Counted from the first letter of the stretch, positions 24,980-38,063 are shown. The stretch: 64,000 bases of DNA from Eucalyptus grandis (GCF_016545825.1 NC_052618.1:47934196-47998195), one strand, 5' to 3'. Notes: generated by a model not told the origin, from the sequence alone. Program-made: numbers and translations.

Positions 24980-25634
24980 TTCTACTTTTCCTACAAAATA
25001 AAAAATAAAAAAAATTCATGTTGCATAGGCTTGTGGATCAGTGAAACTTCTGATTTTGTTTGAATGATGTCTCCCATGAGAGAGAAAATTGCACATAGTA
25101 GCTATTTCATGTGTCCATAATGCAAAGAGAAGTCGATCAACGGGCCAATTGTGGTAACGCCTCAACATCAAGAGAGGCCAGGCCGGCTTGAACATTTCAA
25201 TACACATATAGGCTGCAGGGAAGCATGGATAACACATTAGGCCTGATCTTTAAGTCCAATCATGCCATTGCCAAGCTTCCAAATGTGATCATTCAGATTC
25301 TTTTGATGCCATTCTTATCCTAGAAAAATCCGGTGAACCTAAATAATTACATACAAACCCAAACCCATAAGTATTCACAACGAAAAACAATGGTGGTAGG
25401 AAATCAACCAAATGCATTCAATTCCCAGGTGTCGGAGTTTCATCGCCGATGGACAGCTAGGAAATTCCTTGATGTCTAGATCCCAGAAAGTCTGAACTTC
25501 CTTCCATTTCTGGGGTTGAATATGATGATTCTTTCATCCGGTCTCTGGATGAGACCGTTGATAACCGCAGAATTTGCCACCATGCCTTACTAAATGAGAC
25601 TGTTGTTTATGTAGGTGCCGGATCTTGCAAAGAA
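24980..25634. other. 3' flank of ureide permease gene
   Basis: No coding exon is recognised between the gap and the permease stop codon. It should include the permease 3' UTR (minus strand) and part of the unseen phosphatase promoter. Confidence 0.45.
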
Positions 25635-28427
25635 CTAGGCAGTGGCGCTCACGCTTCGTTGTCCTGCTGACGCAATGAGAAGCACAACGGCCACAACAAA
25701 CATGAATAGCATGCTAACAAGCAGCACATAGGTTCTCCTCGATGATCTGCGGTACTCTCCAAACAGAAGTATGCCCCAGAAAGTGCTAACAAGCGGGAGT
25801 GCCTGCATGAAGCTAAGATAAGACGAGGAGCAAATCTTTCCTGCAATTTTACAAAACTCTTTCTATTTCTCATAAGCAGCAACTATACTTTTTGCCACGA
25901 TAAGACTTTGACATTTCATATTTGGACCTTCTGTACATCAAACGATAATGAAAAGCGTGTGTTAGAAGTAAATCACAGCCATAACCTCTTTAGCTGTGAC
26001 ATTACAAAGCTATATACTTAAGCACAAAGTGAGATATTTTAACATTTCAAATTTGGCTACTATAACAAAAATCCAAGGGTTTCATGTTGATTAAAGTTGA
26101 CTCGCATTTCTCGTGATAGCCAAAAAGCGGTGGACATAATAGCAATTTAACAGAGTGCCTGTTGTAGGCTTTCCAAACTAGGGGTATCAAGGAAAATATT
26201 GCCATCATCATGAGGATGTTGTCGTAATATTCTCTTGGTGAAATCACTCATGCACATGTACTCTTAAGCACAGGAACGAACCTGAACAGCATCTGCGGCA
26301 GCATATCCGGCAGCCTCACCTCCCATAAATTGGAGGCCATTACCAAATCCGCACAAAAGGCCAGCTAAAAGAGCCCAACCTCTTCCATTCCAGTCACTTG
26401 AATAAGCTTTGAATGATGATCTGGGTAAATTAAGGATAGGATGGTAGAGGAAGCTGACATTCAGAACAGCAGCAACGATGAAGCATGATATCGAGAAGTA
26501 GAAAAATGCAGTGTAAACTGTCAAGTGAGGAACACCCTCCTTCAAAGTATGCCACTGATCATTTGTTGCCAAATTAAATGCAGGTGAGAAAAGAGCAAAG
26601 CAGACACCACCGAAGAAAGCTATTCCAAGACCAGACAAAGTGTTCCTCCCAAGAACCTACAAGAAGTCACGAAGAATGAATTGTTAAGTCATCATTTGGA
26701 ATACAATGCAGAAGAAAAACATGGATAACCTAAATTTCCTATAGCAGTTGGATGCGCATTTGCGGATAATCTCATAGCGGAGTAGATGTAAAAAGTGCAA
26801 AATGTTCAGATGAGTTTAAACTCCTTTGGGTTCGAAAATCAATTCGGTGAGATAAAATCAACAACCTTAATTGCTCTTCGGTACTCAAGCTCGATCAGAG
26901 AATCTGCTGTCCCTACTTCCACCTTCTCAGATAAACCACTTGCATTTTCCATATCTTCTGTAAAGAAGCCTAATGTTAGAGCAGGCAGAGATGAAGAACC
27001 AAAGTTGCTGTTTTCAGGAAATGGAATCAGTTTGATGGACAATTCTGTTACTGCATAATGAATCAAAGTTCTACCATCATTTTGATGTACTCCTTTCAAG
27101 GCAGAAAAGCTTGAAGTCCTGTTTTCAATCAAAAGTGCCACAAGTCAAGCAAGATCAGTGAGAAAACCATGCTTTTTATCTTCTGATCATCTGAAGTGGC
27201 ACCAAAGGGGATATATGACAGGAAGTTTCTTGGGAGCAATCATCATAAGAATCTTCAGAAAGTTTCTCAAATTTGAAATCAGTGGAGGAAACCCAACTTT
27301 TCTAAGTGTTAAGCAAAGAAATTCCAATGAATTCTTAAACGACTTTTTCTAGATGGCACTTCCATCTATTTTAGAAGTAAAATTCAAATCCATCTCATCA
27401 TCATGCTTCCAGGAGAAAAGTGGATGAATCAGGCTGTAAGCTTGGAAAAAGACAGCACATTCACCATAGGCAGTTATACATACTTGGCATCAATATTGCC
27501 AAGACCTGACTGGTCAAGCTTCATTTTGGTATCGTCTGCATTTGATGCATGGACAGCTGAGGCCAGACAAACTGCAATGAAAAAGCAACCCACTCCTGGG
27601 AAAAGAATCTCCGCATTGTTGATCTTGTTATCCAAGAAGTAGTTTATAGTTGTGCCTGTCAAAGAGTCACAAACAAAAACAAAGACTAAGCTACAGAAGT
27701 GATGCTATTAGCCAGTTGTATTAGTTAGGAAGGAAGGTCAGCAAATTCCTTTGCACAGCTCGGGGTCCTTCTGGTTTGCACTGAATTAAGTGCCTCATTA
27801 TACACTAGCATACAATGACCAAAACATCGAGCATGGAGAGGCATTGAGAAACGGATAAGTACCTATAACAACAGTCGTGCTGCAAGTGATGACTAATGTC
27901 ACTGATAAACCAACCAAAGCCAATGCATATTGTGTGGCAAGATTTCCTAGACTGAGGAGCACTCCACCTGCCAGAGCAAACAGAACGGATGGCCAATTAT
28001 CCTGCATCAATTACTTACTATAAGATTTCAAACAATAATTAGGGCTGACACGTACAAGCAGCGACAAAGTGTCAAGCACTCATAACACCTCTTTTGATAA
28101 GCATAGTCAAGAAAGTGTGAGGAAAAACAAAACAGAAGAGCACAAAGTTGCACGTTAACCATCTCCAATAATTTGGAAGGAGAAAGTCACCTGAGAAAGC
28201 TGATCCAGAAAATTGGGTGAATCTGTGGTGCCCTTGCCTATCTCCCCAAGAGTGAAGGCAATAAATACAGCTGCCAGGAGATTGGTGATGCTGTAATCCA
28301 GATAAGTATGCTGCGGAAGGCGGCCTCGCCTCTCCAGAAAAGTGAAGATGGCAGGCCATGTTCCCAAGAAGAAGAGCGAAAGCAGCATGCATGCTATGGC
28401 TCCTACTTTGTTCTCCACGAGATACAT
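25635..28427 (-). CDS. ureide permease (UPS family transporter)
   Basis: Six exons: 28427-28191, 28001-27863, 27655-27484, 27007-26866, 26656-26282 and 25802-25635, giving 410 residues with this choice of junctions. UPS proteins move allantoin, uracil and related oxo-derivative heterocycles with protons across membranes; family members have about ten membrane spans. Recognisable blocks are GAIACMLLSLFFLGTWPA, ERRGRLPQHTYLDYS and NLLAA in exon 1, GGVLLSLGNLATQYA in exon 2, NYFLDNKIN and ILFPGVGCF in exon 3, and FSPAFNLATNDQWHTL, RSSFKAY, WNGRGWA and LLCGFGNGLQFMGG in exon 5. The ATG at 28427 gives the usual short N-terminus. The junction between exons 3 and 4, in the variable loop, is the only uncertain one: donor 27505 with acceptor at 26957 also keeps phase and gives a shorter loop. 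Confidence 0.92.
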
Positions 28428-29978
28428 TTTCAAACCACTTGAAGTTGTTCCTTCTATCGAAAAAAAATTCAAGAAAGGCGTCCACGAAAAATCCTGTGAG
28501 ACAGAAATGGATAGTTGGAGACAAAGTTACTTCCTTTCTTTTGGCCTTTTGATGTAGAAACATGCAAATGCTTTTATGAAAATATTGGAGCGTAATAAAA
28601 GCAGGTGATCCTACAAATCAAAGAGGATTGCGTGATCTTCAAGATTACAAATGGATTATAATATTCGATTCACGCATTTCCCTTGATGTTCGAGATGTCA
28701 CAGATTTTAGACGTGTTTTGCAAATTTTCTAATTGTGTTTTGATAACTTTACCTTTTATCAATATGTTTTCCTTAATTTTGTTATTCGATTTTAATTATT
28801 TGGTTATTTTCTAGAGAGCAACCTCCTTATAAATAGGCGCTTAAGATATTATAATCTGCCCTTCATTATTCAAAATAAACACTATCTTTGAAATCCTTTC
28901 CAAGAATATATTTCTCTGCATCAGCTTTCAATCACGAACTTATCCGGCAGACACTCCTAAACTCAGAATTACTGCGGTTCCTGCAAGTTTGCTAGGTTAG
29001 CCGCCGCTGCTCTAGCTACGCGTCCACCCTTTTTGTCACACGCCACATCATTAACTCACAGAGCGACACCACATAACAGCATGCCAACCATACATACAGT
29101 AGAGACCATCTACGGAATTAGGGAGAAATTCATCGAGGGAAGCGGAAGAGGTGTAATCAGACACCGTCGGAGCTCATGATCACCCGACGGCCCGTACTTC
29201 CCAATTCTCTCCAGCAACTAAAACGACCCAACAACACCACCGCAAACAAAGTCACATTCCACATTGAATACTCAAGAGTTACATAGGCAATTGCGAAGCA
29301 TGAGAAATCGACATGCATCTATGCTCTCACACAAGAATCAACACCAACCAAACATTAGAACATCAGAAAAGGCCAGAACGGTATATGATGATCCGACAAC
29401 CAGAAGAAGTCGGACCCAAGCAGCGACGGCCAGATAGCAAGCAAGAAACAATCGTTCGATTCAAAAGCCGAAACCCGTCTCGATTCTTCCGTCCGAGGAC
29501 ATAATACAGGATAGAACAGCTGATGGCACGATTCACTCACCATCCTTGCAGTGAATCCACGAAGACCCAGTCCGAATTCCAGCAAGAACAAGCGACTGGT
29601 GGAGAGCTCAGCGCACTCCGGACGCCGAGCTGAGAGTGTCGCGTCGAAGCTAAGAGCTACAGGGAGAGCAACTGGAGAGTCACCAGCCGAATATTCAACG
29701 GCCGCCAAAGTCGGACATCGTATCACGAGCGGAATCTATTTCTACATGTGATTTCGCCAGATAGTGCCGGAAGGTGGAAAGGGACAGATGTCATCTTTTT
29801 ACCGGCCTCTTGCTGACGTGGCGCTGATTTGGCGCTGACGTGTAATAAACAAGTCGATAACCGAAATTAATACGCCGCCTATTGCGTTGCGTGTACGACT
29901 TTCCAGCGCGCCAAAGTACGGCCCTTGTCGCGTTCGTTCCGTTTCTAAACTCCAGCCTAGCTTGTTGGACAATCCGAG
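28428..29978 (-). promoter_or_regulatory. upstream region of the ureide permease with a probable 5' UTR exon and LTR-like remnant
   Basis: On the minus strand, the word AGGATG followed by GTGAGTGAATC near 29540 is a strong donor and could end a leader exon (about 29760-29540) spliced to the region before 28427. Within the putative intron, about 28600-29030 on the plus strand has TATAAATAGGCGC (about 28828-28840) followed by a leader-like CA/CT-rich stretch, a layout typical of copia LTRs, so a solo LTR or LTR fragment is possible. Neither call is proven. The copia element at 29984 inserted about 1.56 kb upstream of the ATG. Confidence 0.35.
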
Positions 29979-29983
29979 TTAAG

Positions 29984-30703
29984 TGTTAAATTATGTCTCG
30001 AATTTTCGCTGGAAAAGAGGAAATATAAAATAAATATTTGGGTACACGGTATATGAATTTCTTCTTTCGGAATTGTCGCTAAAAGATGTTATCCACGGTG
30101 AGCCCAGGTTTCCTATTTACTTTTGAATCCTTGCACGGCCGAATTCTATTTGGATTTGAAGTCCTCTGCATACGAATTTGAAAGTGAAGATTGAATTTAG
30201 TGGGGCACAAAGTCAAGAATTTGACTTTTGGGGCACACATATAAAAGGAAAAGAAAACCCTGCGTAGAGGTGGACGTTCGATCAAAAAGAGACGCACGCC
30301 GAAGCAAGAAGCCGCCGAAGGAGCTGCGAGAGAAACCTACGTACGTGAGACGTCCACTTCGCTTGAGGAAGATCCGCAAGATCTTGAAGCCTCACGAAGC
30401 CGTACGTAGAGAGTTTTTTCGTGGTAATTTGTGCCGTGAGTTTATTCCCAATTTGTTATTTATACACTTGGGGTTTGGGGTTAAATCTAGGTGCGGGAAA
30501 CACTTCGGCGATTGAAGCGATTATAAACTCCGATTCTCCGATTTTAGTGGATTATTTTCTTTTGGCTCCTCGTGGACGCAGGTGCCGATACTCGGACCGA
30601 ACCACGTAAATTTGGTGTCCCGATTTTCTCGTTTAATTCTCTCGGTGATTTCGCGTTGACGTAATTTGCAAGATCCTATCGTTTCCGCTATTATATCCCA
30701 ACA
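29984..30703 (+). repeat. 5' LTR of the copia element
   Basis: 720 bp. It carries CATATAAAAGG near 30237-30247, a likely TATA box. The first 400 bp match the 3' LTR almost base for base, while the last 300 bp differ by several small substitutions and indels. Confidence 0.93.
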
Positions 30704-30792
30704 ATTGGTATCGAGCGTAGGGTTGGATTTCTTGATTGTGATTTGGGGCTTTTGCTTGTCGATTATTATCCGGAAATTCTGTTATTGCAATT

Positions 30793-33700
30793 ATGTCTCG
30801 AGAGGAAATCGAGATTGAGAAGTTTGATGGGAGAAATAACTTTGTGTTATGGAGCATCAAGATGCGAGCTTTGTTGACAACACACGGTTTGGCCAAGGCA
30901 CTGGATGGTGAGGATGAGTTGCCGATTATAATGAAAGCCTCAGAGAGGGTAGAGCTTATGCAAAAAGCAAAGAGCATAATCCTGTTAAATTTGTCGGATG
31001 AGGTCTTACTAGAGGTTATTGAGGAGGAGGATGCCGCAGCATTATGGGCAAAACTTCAAGCACTCTATGTGAAGAAAGGTTTGAACAATCGCTTGTATAT
31101 GCTGAAGAAGATGTTTCAGTTTAGATATACGAAGGTATGTCTATCGAACCCACCTAGATGAATTTAATAAACTCATGTTGGATCTTAAGAACGTCGGTAA
31201 GATACTTGATGATGAAGAATGGGGCATGATGTTGTTAGCCTCTTTACCGAGTCATGGGAGCACTTTACCGATTCATTGCAGGGGGCGTACTACGATTACC
31301 TCGAAGAGGTAAAGTCCGCCTTATTCTCTAAAGAGGGCAGAGAAAGTTGCGAGATGACGGTCAGCGAAAGGGCGGCGCAAGCACTAACGATTCGGGGTAG
31401 AGACAACATCGAGAGCCTAGTAGCAGCAGAGGTAAAAGCAGATCAAAATCACGCAATAGAAAGTCCAAGGGACGCGTGAAGTGCTTTGAGTGTCACGAGG
31501 AGGGGCACATCAGGAGAGATTGTCCAAAGCGGAGAAATAAAGTTGAAAAGCAGAATGCTACAACCAGTGTGGCAAACGTTGCTGAGGGGAGCAATAGGGA
31601 TGCAGAAGCTGTCTTATGTGTGACTGCTACTTCGTCAGGAGACGAATGGGTGCTAGATTCGGGGTGTTCTTATCACATGACGCCTCATAAGAACTGGTTT
31701 ACTACTTACCAAGCTGCAGATGGTGGTAGAGTTCTTTTGGGGAATAATGCAGTCTGTAAGGCTGTGGGGATAGGGACAATTCGGATCCGGATGCACGATG
31801 GGGTGGTTCGCACATTGACAGATGTGAGGCATGTACCAGAGCTCAAGAAGAACCTTATTTCTCTGGGGACACTCGATGACATCGGGTGCGGTACACCGCT
31901 GAAGGTGGAGCGAAGGTCTCTCGAGGTGCTATGACGGTGATGAAAGGGAAGAAAGTGAATACTCTCTATCATCTTGGGAGAGACCGTGGACCGTGGAAGT
32001 CTTCTTTGTTTCATCGAGTGAGTCGACTCTAACTTGACACAGTTATGGCATATGCGTTTGGGGCACATGAGTGAGGCAGGTATGACGATGCTGAGTGAAA
32101 GGGGGTTGTTGAGTGGTCAGAAAACAGGGAAGCTGGACTTATGTGACCACTGCATCTATGGGAAGTAAGCATAGAGTTAAGTTTACTACGGCTATTCATT
32201 CGACCAAACGACTGTTGAATATATTCATTCGGACATCGGGGCCCGTCTTCGGTTCCTTCGAAAGGAGGTGCCCGATATATGCTGACTTTTATCGACGACT
32301 ATTCGAGGAAGGTATGGGTATACTTTCTGAAGCACAAATATGACGTGTTTGATCGGTTCAAGAAATTTAAGGCATTGATTGAGAAGCAGTCAGATAAGCA
32401 GATCAAGTGCCTGAGAACCGATAATGGCATGGAGTTACGTGGTAAAGATTTTACCGAGTTCGCGAGAAAGAAGGTATTGTAAGACACCGCACAGTGCACG
32501 GGACACCACGGCGGAATGGCGTGGCGAACGGAAGAACAAAATCTTGCTTGAGCGAGCTCGATGCATGCTTTCGCATGCAGGACTTGGCAAGGAATTTTGG
32601 GCTGAAGCAGTGAACATGTCATGTTACCTGGTAAATCGATCTCCATCGTCTGCTATTGAGTGGAAGACTCCTGAGGAAGTATGGTCGGGGAAACCTGTTG
32701 ATTATTCCGGATTACGTATATTCGGATGTCATGCGTATGCTCATGCGAGTGATGGTAAGCTTGAGCCGAGGGCAAAGAAGTGCATATTTCTGGGTTATGC
32801 ACAAGGGGTGAAAGGCTACCGGCTGTGGTGCACCGATCCCGCATCACCCGGTTTTCTAATCGCAGAGATGTGATCTTCGACGAGACCGCAATGCTTCAAC
32901 GGAGGAGTTCGAGACACAACCAACGAGAGAAGAGATCATGGTGTCATAAATGAGGTGGAGCCTCGGGTGGAGACTCAGGAGACCTCGAAGGTAACAGGTT
33001 AAGAGCGCAAATGAAGCCAGTTCACGAAGTCGGTGATAGTGAACAACCAGCAAAGCGCGCGAGACTATAGCCGCGGATAGAGAGAGAAGGCAAATTAAAC
33101 CACCGGTACGTTATGGTTATACGATATTGCTTATGCATTATTTGTAGGTGATGAGGTGGAGACAGATGAGCCTTCGTCTTACTCGAGGCGATGGCTAGTT
33201 CGGAGTCGTCGCGGTGGCTAGGGGCTATGAGTGAAGAGATGGAATCTCTCCATCAAAATCAGACATGGGAGCTGGTCAAAGTACCAAAGAGCCAAAAGAT
33301 TGTTGGAAGTAAATGGGTCTTCAAACGGAAAGAGGGCATTCCTGGTGTCGAGGCAGCGAGGTATAAGGCGAGACTTGTGGCGAAAGGGTATACACAGCGT
33401 GAAGGCATTGACTACAATGAGGTGTTCTCTCCTGTGGTAAGGCATACTTCTATTCGAGTTTTACTTGCCTTAGTTGCTTCGCAGGATCTCGAATTAGAGC
33501 AGCTAGATGTGAAAACTGCGTTTCTTCACGGTGAGTTGGAGGAGCAGATTTACATGAGGCAACTTGAGGGATTTGCTATTCCGGGTAAGGAAGATCATGT
33601 TTGCTTGTTGAAGAAATCTTTGTATGGGCTGAAACAATCTCCTAGGCAGTGGTATAAACGTTTTGATGCTTTCATGGCTAGTCAAGACTATTCAAAAAGT

Positions 33701-34606
33701 CATATGGACAGCTGCGTTTACTTTAGGAGATTGGAGAATGGTTCTTTGATTTATCTACTTTTATATGTTGATGATATGCTGATAGAAGCTAAGGATATGT
33801 CGATATTGATGTGTCAAGAGGCAGTTGAATGCTGAATTTGAGATGAAAGATTTAGGAAAAGCAAAAGAAAATTTTGGGTATGGAGATTTTGCGTGACGGG
33901 ACTTTGCGGGAGTTTTACATCTGTCTCAAAAGAAATACATTGAGAAAATTGTGACACGTTTTAACATGCGGTCGGCGAAACTGTAAGTACACCTTAGCGA
34001 AGCACTTTAAACTTTCAGAAAAATTATCACCGCAGACTGAGGAGGAGGAGGAGCATATGTCCCGTGTTCCTTATTCTAGTGCCGTGGGTAGTATTATGTA
34101 TGCTATGGTGTGCACTAGGCCTGATATTTCACAAGCTGTGAGCGTGGTTAGTCGTTATATGAAGCGTCCTGGTAAAGCTCATTGGGAAGCTGTGAAGTGG
34201 ATCCTCAGATATTTGAAGGGGACAACAGACGTGGGTATAGTATATCGGAGGGACAGTAATGGCAGTGAGACCACTGGTTTTGTGGATTCGGATCACGCCA
34301 GTGACTTGGATGATTGCAGGTCTTTAGCAGGGTATGTGTTTACGCTAGCGTGTAGTGCGATTAGTTGGAAAGCATCCTTACGGGATCACATTGCCTTGTC
34401 TTCGGCGAGGCGAGTACATGGCACTAACCTTTGTAGCGAAAGAGGCGATATGGTTACAAAGTTTGCTCTTGGACTTTGGGTTAGAACGTAAAAGTGTGGA
34501 TATACACCGTGATAACCAAGGTGCGATATATTTGGCGTATAATCCGGTTTATCACGAGCGAACGAAGCATATCAACGTCGGTACCACTTCATCCGAGATG
34601 TCTTAG
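30793..34606 (+). pseudogene. copia gag-pol, broken by several frameshifts
   Basis: Gag starts at 30793 (KFDGRNNFVLWSIKMRALL) and shifts frame after about 31130. A CCHC zinc knuckle, CFECHEEGHIRRDC, lies at 31482-31523. The aspartic protease motif is seen as WVLDSGCSYHM near 31650. The integrase part includes TFIDDYSRKVWVYFLKHK and RTDNGME near 32280-32440, then a shifted frame continues with LLERARCMLSHAGL. The reverse transcriptase block at 33191-33835 has WVFKRK, YKARLVAKGYTQ, LDVKTAFLHG, KKSLYGLKQSPRQWY and the catalytic YVDDM at 33763-33777. RNase H at 34057-34600 has SRVPYSSAVGSIMYA, GFVDSDHASD and, after another shift, EYMAL and KHINV. At least five frame changes are needed, so it is non-autonomous now. 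Confidence 0.9.
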
Positions 34607-34807
34607 CTAATGGTATTGTTATTGTTAAAAAGATTGCTACAGCGAGATAACCCGCAGACATGATGACTAAGTCATTCTGTGACGAAGCTCAAGCTCGCTT
34701 GAGCTCTATTGGCGTCTGTGGAGAGTGAGCGCCGTCGGGCGTTGGGAGAGCAGCATGGATAATTAGCACTATAACTTGGCTTCAAACATCAAGCCAATGT
34801 GGAGAAT

Positions 34808-35532
34808 TGTTAAATTATGTCTCGAGTTTTCGCTGGAAAAGAGGAAATATAAAATAAATATTTGGGTACACGGTATATGAATTTCTTCTTTCGGAATTGT
34901 CGCTAAAAGATGTTATCCACGGTGAGCCCAGGTTTCCTATTTACTTTTGAATCCTTGCACGGCCGAATTCTATTTGGATTTGAAGTCCTCTGCATACGAA
35001 TTTGAAAGTGAAGATTGAATTCTAGTGGGGCACAAAGTCAAGAATTTGACTTTTGGGGCACACATATAAAAGGAAAAGAAAACCCTGCGTAGAGGTGGAC
35101 GTTCGATCAAAAAAGAGACGCACGCCGAAGCAAGAAGCCGCCGAAGGAGCTGCGAGAGAAACCTACGTACGTGAGACGTCCACTTCGCTTGAGGAAGATC
35201 CGCAAGATCTTGAAGCCTCGCGAAGCCGTACGTAGAGAGTTTTTTCTCGTGGTAATTTGTGCCGTGAGTTTATTCCCAATTAAGTTGTTATTTATACACT
35301 TGGGGTTTGGGGTTAAATCTAGGTGCGGGAAACACTTGAGCGATTGAGCGATTGTAAACTCGATTCTCCGATTTTAGTGGATTATTTTCTTTGGCTCTCA
35401 AGTGGATGTAGTGCAGAATCACTGGACCGAACCACGTAAATTTTCAGTGTCCCGATTTTCGTTTAATTCTCTGGTGATTTCGCGTTGACGTAATTTGCAA
35501 GATCCTATCGTTTCCGCTATTATATCCCAACA
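34808..35532 (+). repeat. 3' LTR of the copia element
   Basis: 725 bp, preceded by the purine-rich word AATGTGGAGAATTG as a weak polypurine tract. Compared with the 5' LTR, differences are few before about 35270 and concentrated from there to 35470, with several 1-4 bp insertions and deletions. Confidence 0.93.
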
Positions 35533-35537
35533 TTAAG

Positions 35538-36274
35538 GGCCGAAATATGTAAATTCAACATTTGGTGAGTTAACTGTGATTAACAATCTTAATTAATATT
35601 TGACTTAAAAGGTCCAATTAAGTCAGAAATTTAGCATAATACAATAGCTAGGAAGGGATTACTCAATTTGTTCAAGTGGAAAAGTGATTGACGTTACTTG
35701 TGTCTTGCCCCGATTGTATTGTTAAAGCATGTTGATAATTTTGTTAAGATATCGATCAATGACTATTCCAATTTTACGTTTGATAAGGAATCAATGGTTA
35801 ATGATATATTTTCAATTATTGTCGCAGCATTTAAGAATCGCCATTTAAAATTTATTGATTAAAATTATTGTGCCTATTTCTTAAACAAGCCTTGACCCTC
35901 ATAAAAGCTAAGGATGTATTTTTTTTCCTTCATTCCCTAATGAAACCTGTCTTAGGCAAATCATGAGCCTGAAAGATACTACACTAATTTCACGGACCAA
36001 GTAAAACGAGAGCAAAATTTGTGTGAGAAGCTCAAACACGAAACTATTTACATATGGCGGCATGAAAAAATGAAATTGTATTACTAAACAGATTATTGTT
36101 CCATATATAAGTTTAGAATAGAAAATTAGATTTGGAACAAAAATAAAATGGTTTTCATGTGCACATTTAGACTCAAAGAGTTTCACGATAAGTTTCTCAA
36201 ATACCAAATTTGACTCGAGAATTCCAAATAAATTTTCAAATTTTTCCTAGATTCGTTCTAAGCCACTCACAAAG
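35538..36274. other. intergenic, partly duplicated at 52290-52465
   Basis: AT-rich without genes. The part at about 35885-36075 is clearly related to 52290-52465: both share CCCTAATGAA, a CTTGTCTT-like word, GTGAGAAGCTCAAA and ATTTACA in order. This makes it the left edge of the segmental duplication described at 36275-40945. Confidence 0.55.
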
Positions 36275-37833
36275 AGTCATTACTAGAGACGATCAATGAA
36301 TGAGCTTGAACTAGGCTCAGATCAAACCTAATTCGTTGCTCAAATGCTTCATATCAAAATGATTTTTTTTTTATTATTTTGTTTCGGGGGGTTGAGTGTG
36401 CTCAGTTCAAGCTCAAATTAACCTGAATTTATGTTCTAGCCCTCGTGACAAAAGCCAACGTGGGCGAACTAATGCCATCATCATATCCATGATCACATTT
36501 AGTTTTTGCCTATTGGCACTGACCATTCTCTAGACCAGCTTTAAAGAGTGTTACTATATTTTCATTGGACAATAGGTACTGTCATCAATAAAGTGATTGA
36601 TATATTTGGCATAAAAGAAAATTCATAGCAGTTAGAATTTCATCTATTGGGTTCTAAGGACCATTATTTTGAGTTTAATTAGAGTAAAACGAAAAAAATT
36701 AGAAAAATGATTTTCAAATTGCTCATTTAGCAAGTATGTTGAGAGGACCATTTTGTTAAAAAAAGAGTAAAAAATAGAAAATATAGGCGATTCTTTATGG
36801 GATTGGTGCATTTTTTAGATTTAATTTAATGCCGAGCCAACTAGCCGTTCGCACTCAAGACAATTCCTGAATTTCCATGGCCGTACATAGTCCCCAGCAC
36901 AGCCAACGCCATACTCTTTTTATGTTATTATAAAGTGTAAACCCCAAAATCATGTCAAAATTTTACTGTTAATCCTGTCATTTAGCATGGATGGGCCCAC
37001 GAGTTGCTCCGATTGAATGGGCCCTGCTAGATGGGATGGGTCCACAATTTCTGCAAGTTTTCCCAATTTCAGTGCTGGATTCACATTCAAGCCTCTGGCT
37101 ATGCAAATTGTCATAACATGCTAGTAATGATTGGAACCTTGATTTGATCGTTTCTGCTAATTAATCGGCATCGCATCATGGTCGTGTCTCAGCGAAATTG
37201 AATCGGTTCTATTCCCGAGTCACGACTCCCATGTGATCGAAACAGGATCGTGGTTGAAACTTGAATGGTTGATTCAGCCCGAGAGATTAACAATCTGAAA
37301 TTTTGTATCTACATTTGTTATTTTTTGTTTCTTCCCCTCAGAGGATGCGTACTTACACAAATATTAACCGAAAGGCTCGCGAGGAATGCAAGTTTAGAAC
37401 AAGAATCGACCCAGTAGCTACAGTCTCATGACAATGTAGAGAAGTCCTCGAGGCAGCTCGGCTAGCTGGCATCAACCTCGGTAAAAGAATTCGCTCGTTT
37501 ATTACCTTTAAAAAATGCATAGAGAGGCATGAGGAAATTAGTCAGTCCCGCACGACCGGCGTGTTACTGAGCAGGGACAGCTGCAGCCTTCTGAAAAAAA
37601 GGGCAAGAATGTCACGGCGAAGTAAAACCGGGCTGACAATGACAAAAGCTTGAAATTTTTCAGCTGGATAATGGGTGATATGCCAGCGCATGTTAGTGTC
37701 GATTCAGGATCTCTTTTGGCTTGACGTGATGAGAAGGGTGTTTTTAGATTGATGACGGAAGAGAAGAATGTCCTGAGCATTTTCCAGAGGCCGCAGTGCA
37801 ATACTTCTCTCTTGCAGTCAAAAGATGTTTCGA

Positions 37834-38063
37834 AAACATATGAGAAGATGATTACTCGACAGGACTCGCCCATTTCTGCTATTCGATATTGCCTTTATGA
37901 GGGAGTAGATGGCCACTCCAGCTATTGCTATCGCAGTTCCAATCCCAGAAACATATGAGAAGATGATTACTCGACAGGACTCGCCCATTTCTGCTATTCG
38001 ATATTGCCTTTATGAGGCAGTAGATGGCCACTCCAGCTATTGCTATCGCAGTTCCAATCCCAG
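37834..38063. repeat. two tandem copies of a 115-bp unit spanning the last TPT-A exon
   Basis: Unit 1 (37834-37948) and unit 2 (37949-38063) both start AAACATATGAGAAGATGATT and end AATCCCAG, differing at one base (GAGGGAG against GAGGCAG). The unit covers the 3' half of the terminal TPT exon and its 3' flank. Copy B has this sequence only once (near 60378-60488), so the doubling came after the segmental duplication. The near identity of the two units points to a recent event or an assembly artefact. Confidence 0.92.

Larger units (their letters stand above)
29984..35532 (+). mobile_element. full-length Ty1/copia LTR retrotransposon, coding region frameshifted
   Basis: A 5549-bp element with two LTRs (29984-30703 and 34808-35532), both starting TGTTAAATTATG and ending CCCAACA. 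It is flanked by the 5-bp target duplication TTAAG at 29979-29983 and 35533-35537. A Met-tRNA-type primer site, TTGGTATCGAGC, follows the 5' LTR; it is one base short of the usual TGGTATCAGAGC. The order gag, protease, integrase, reverse transcriptase, RNase H is that of copia elements. The coding region is spread over several frames, so this copy cannot make its own polyprotein in one piece. It sits between the ureide permease and the duplicated TPT block. Confidence 0.95.
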
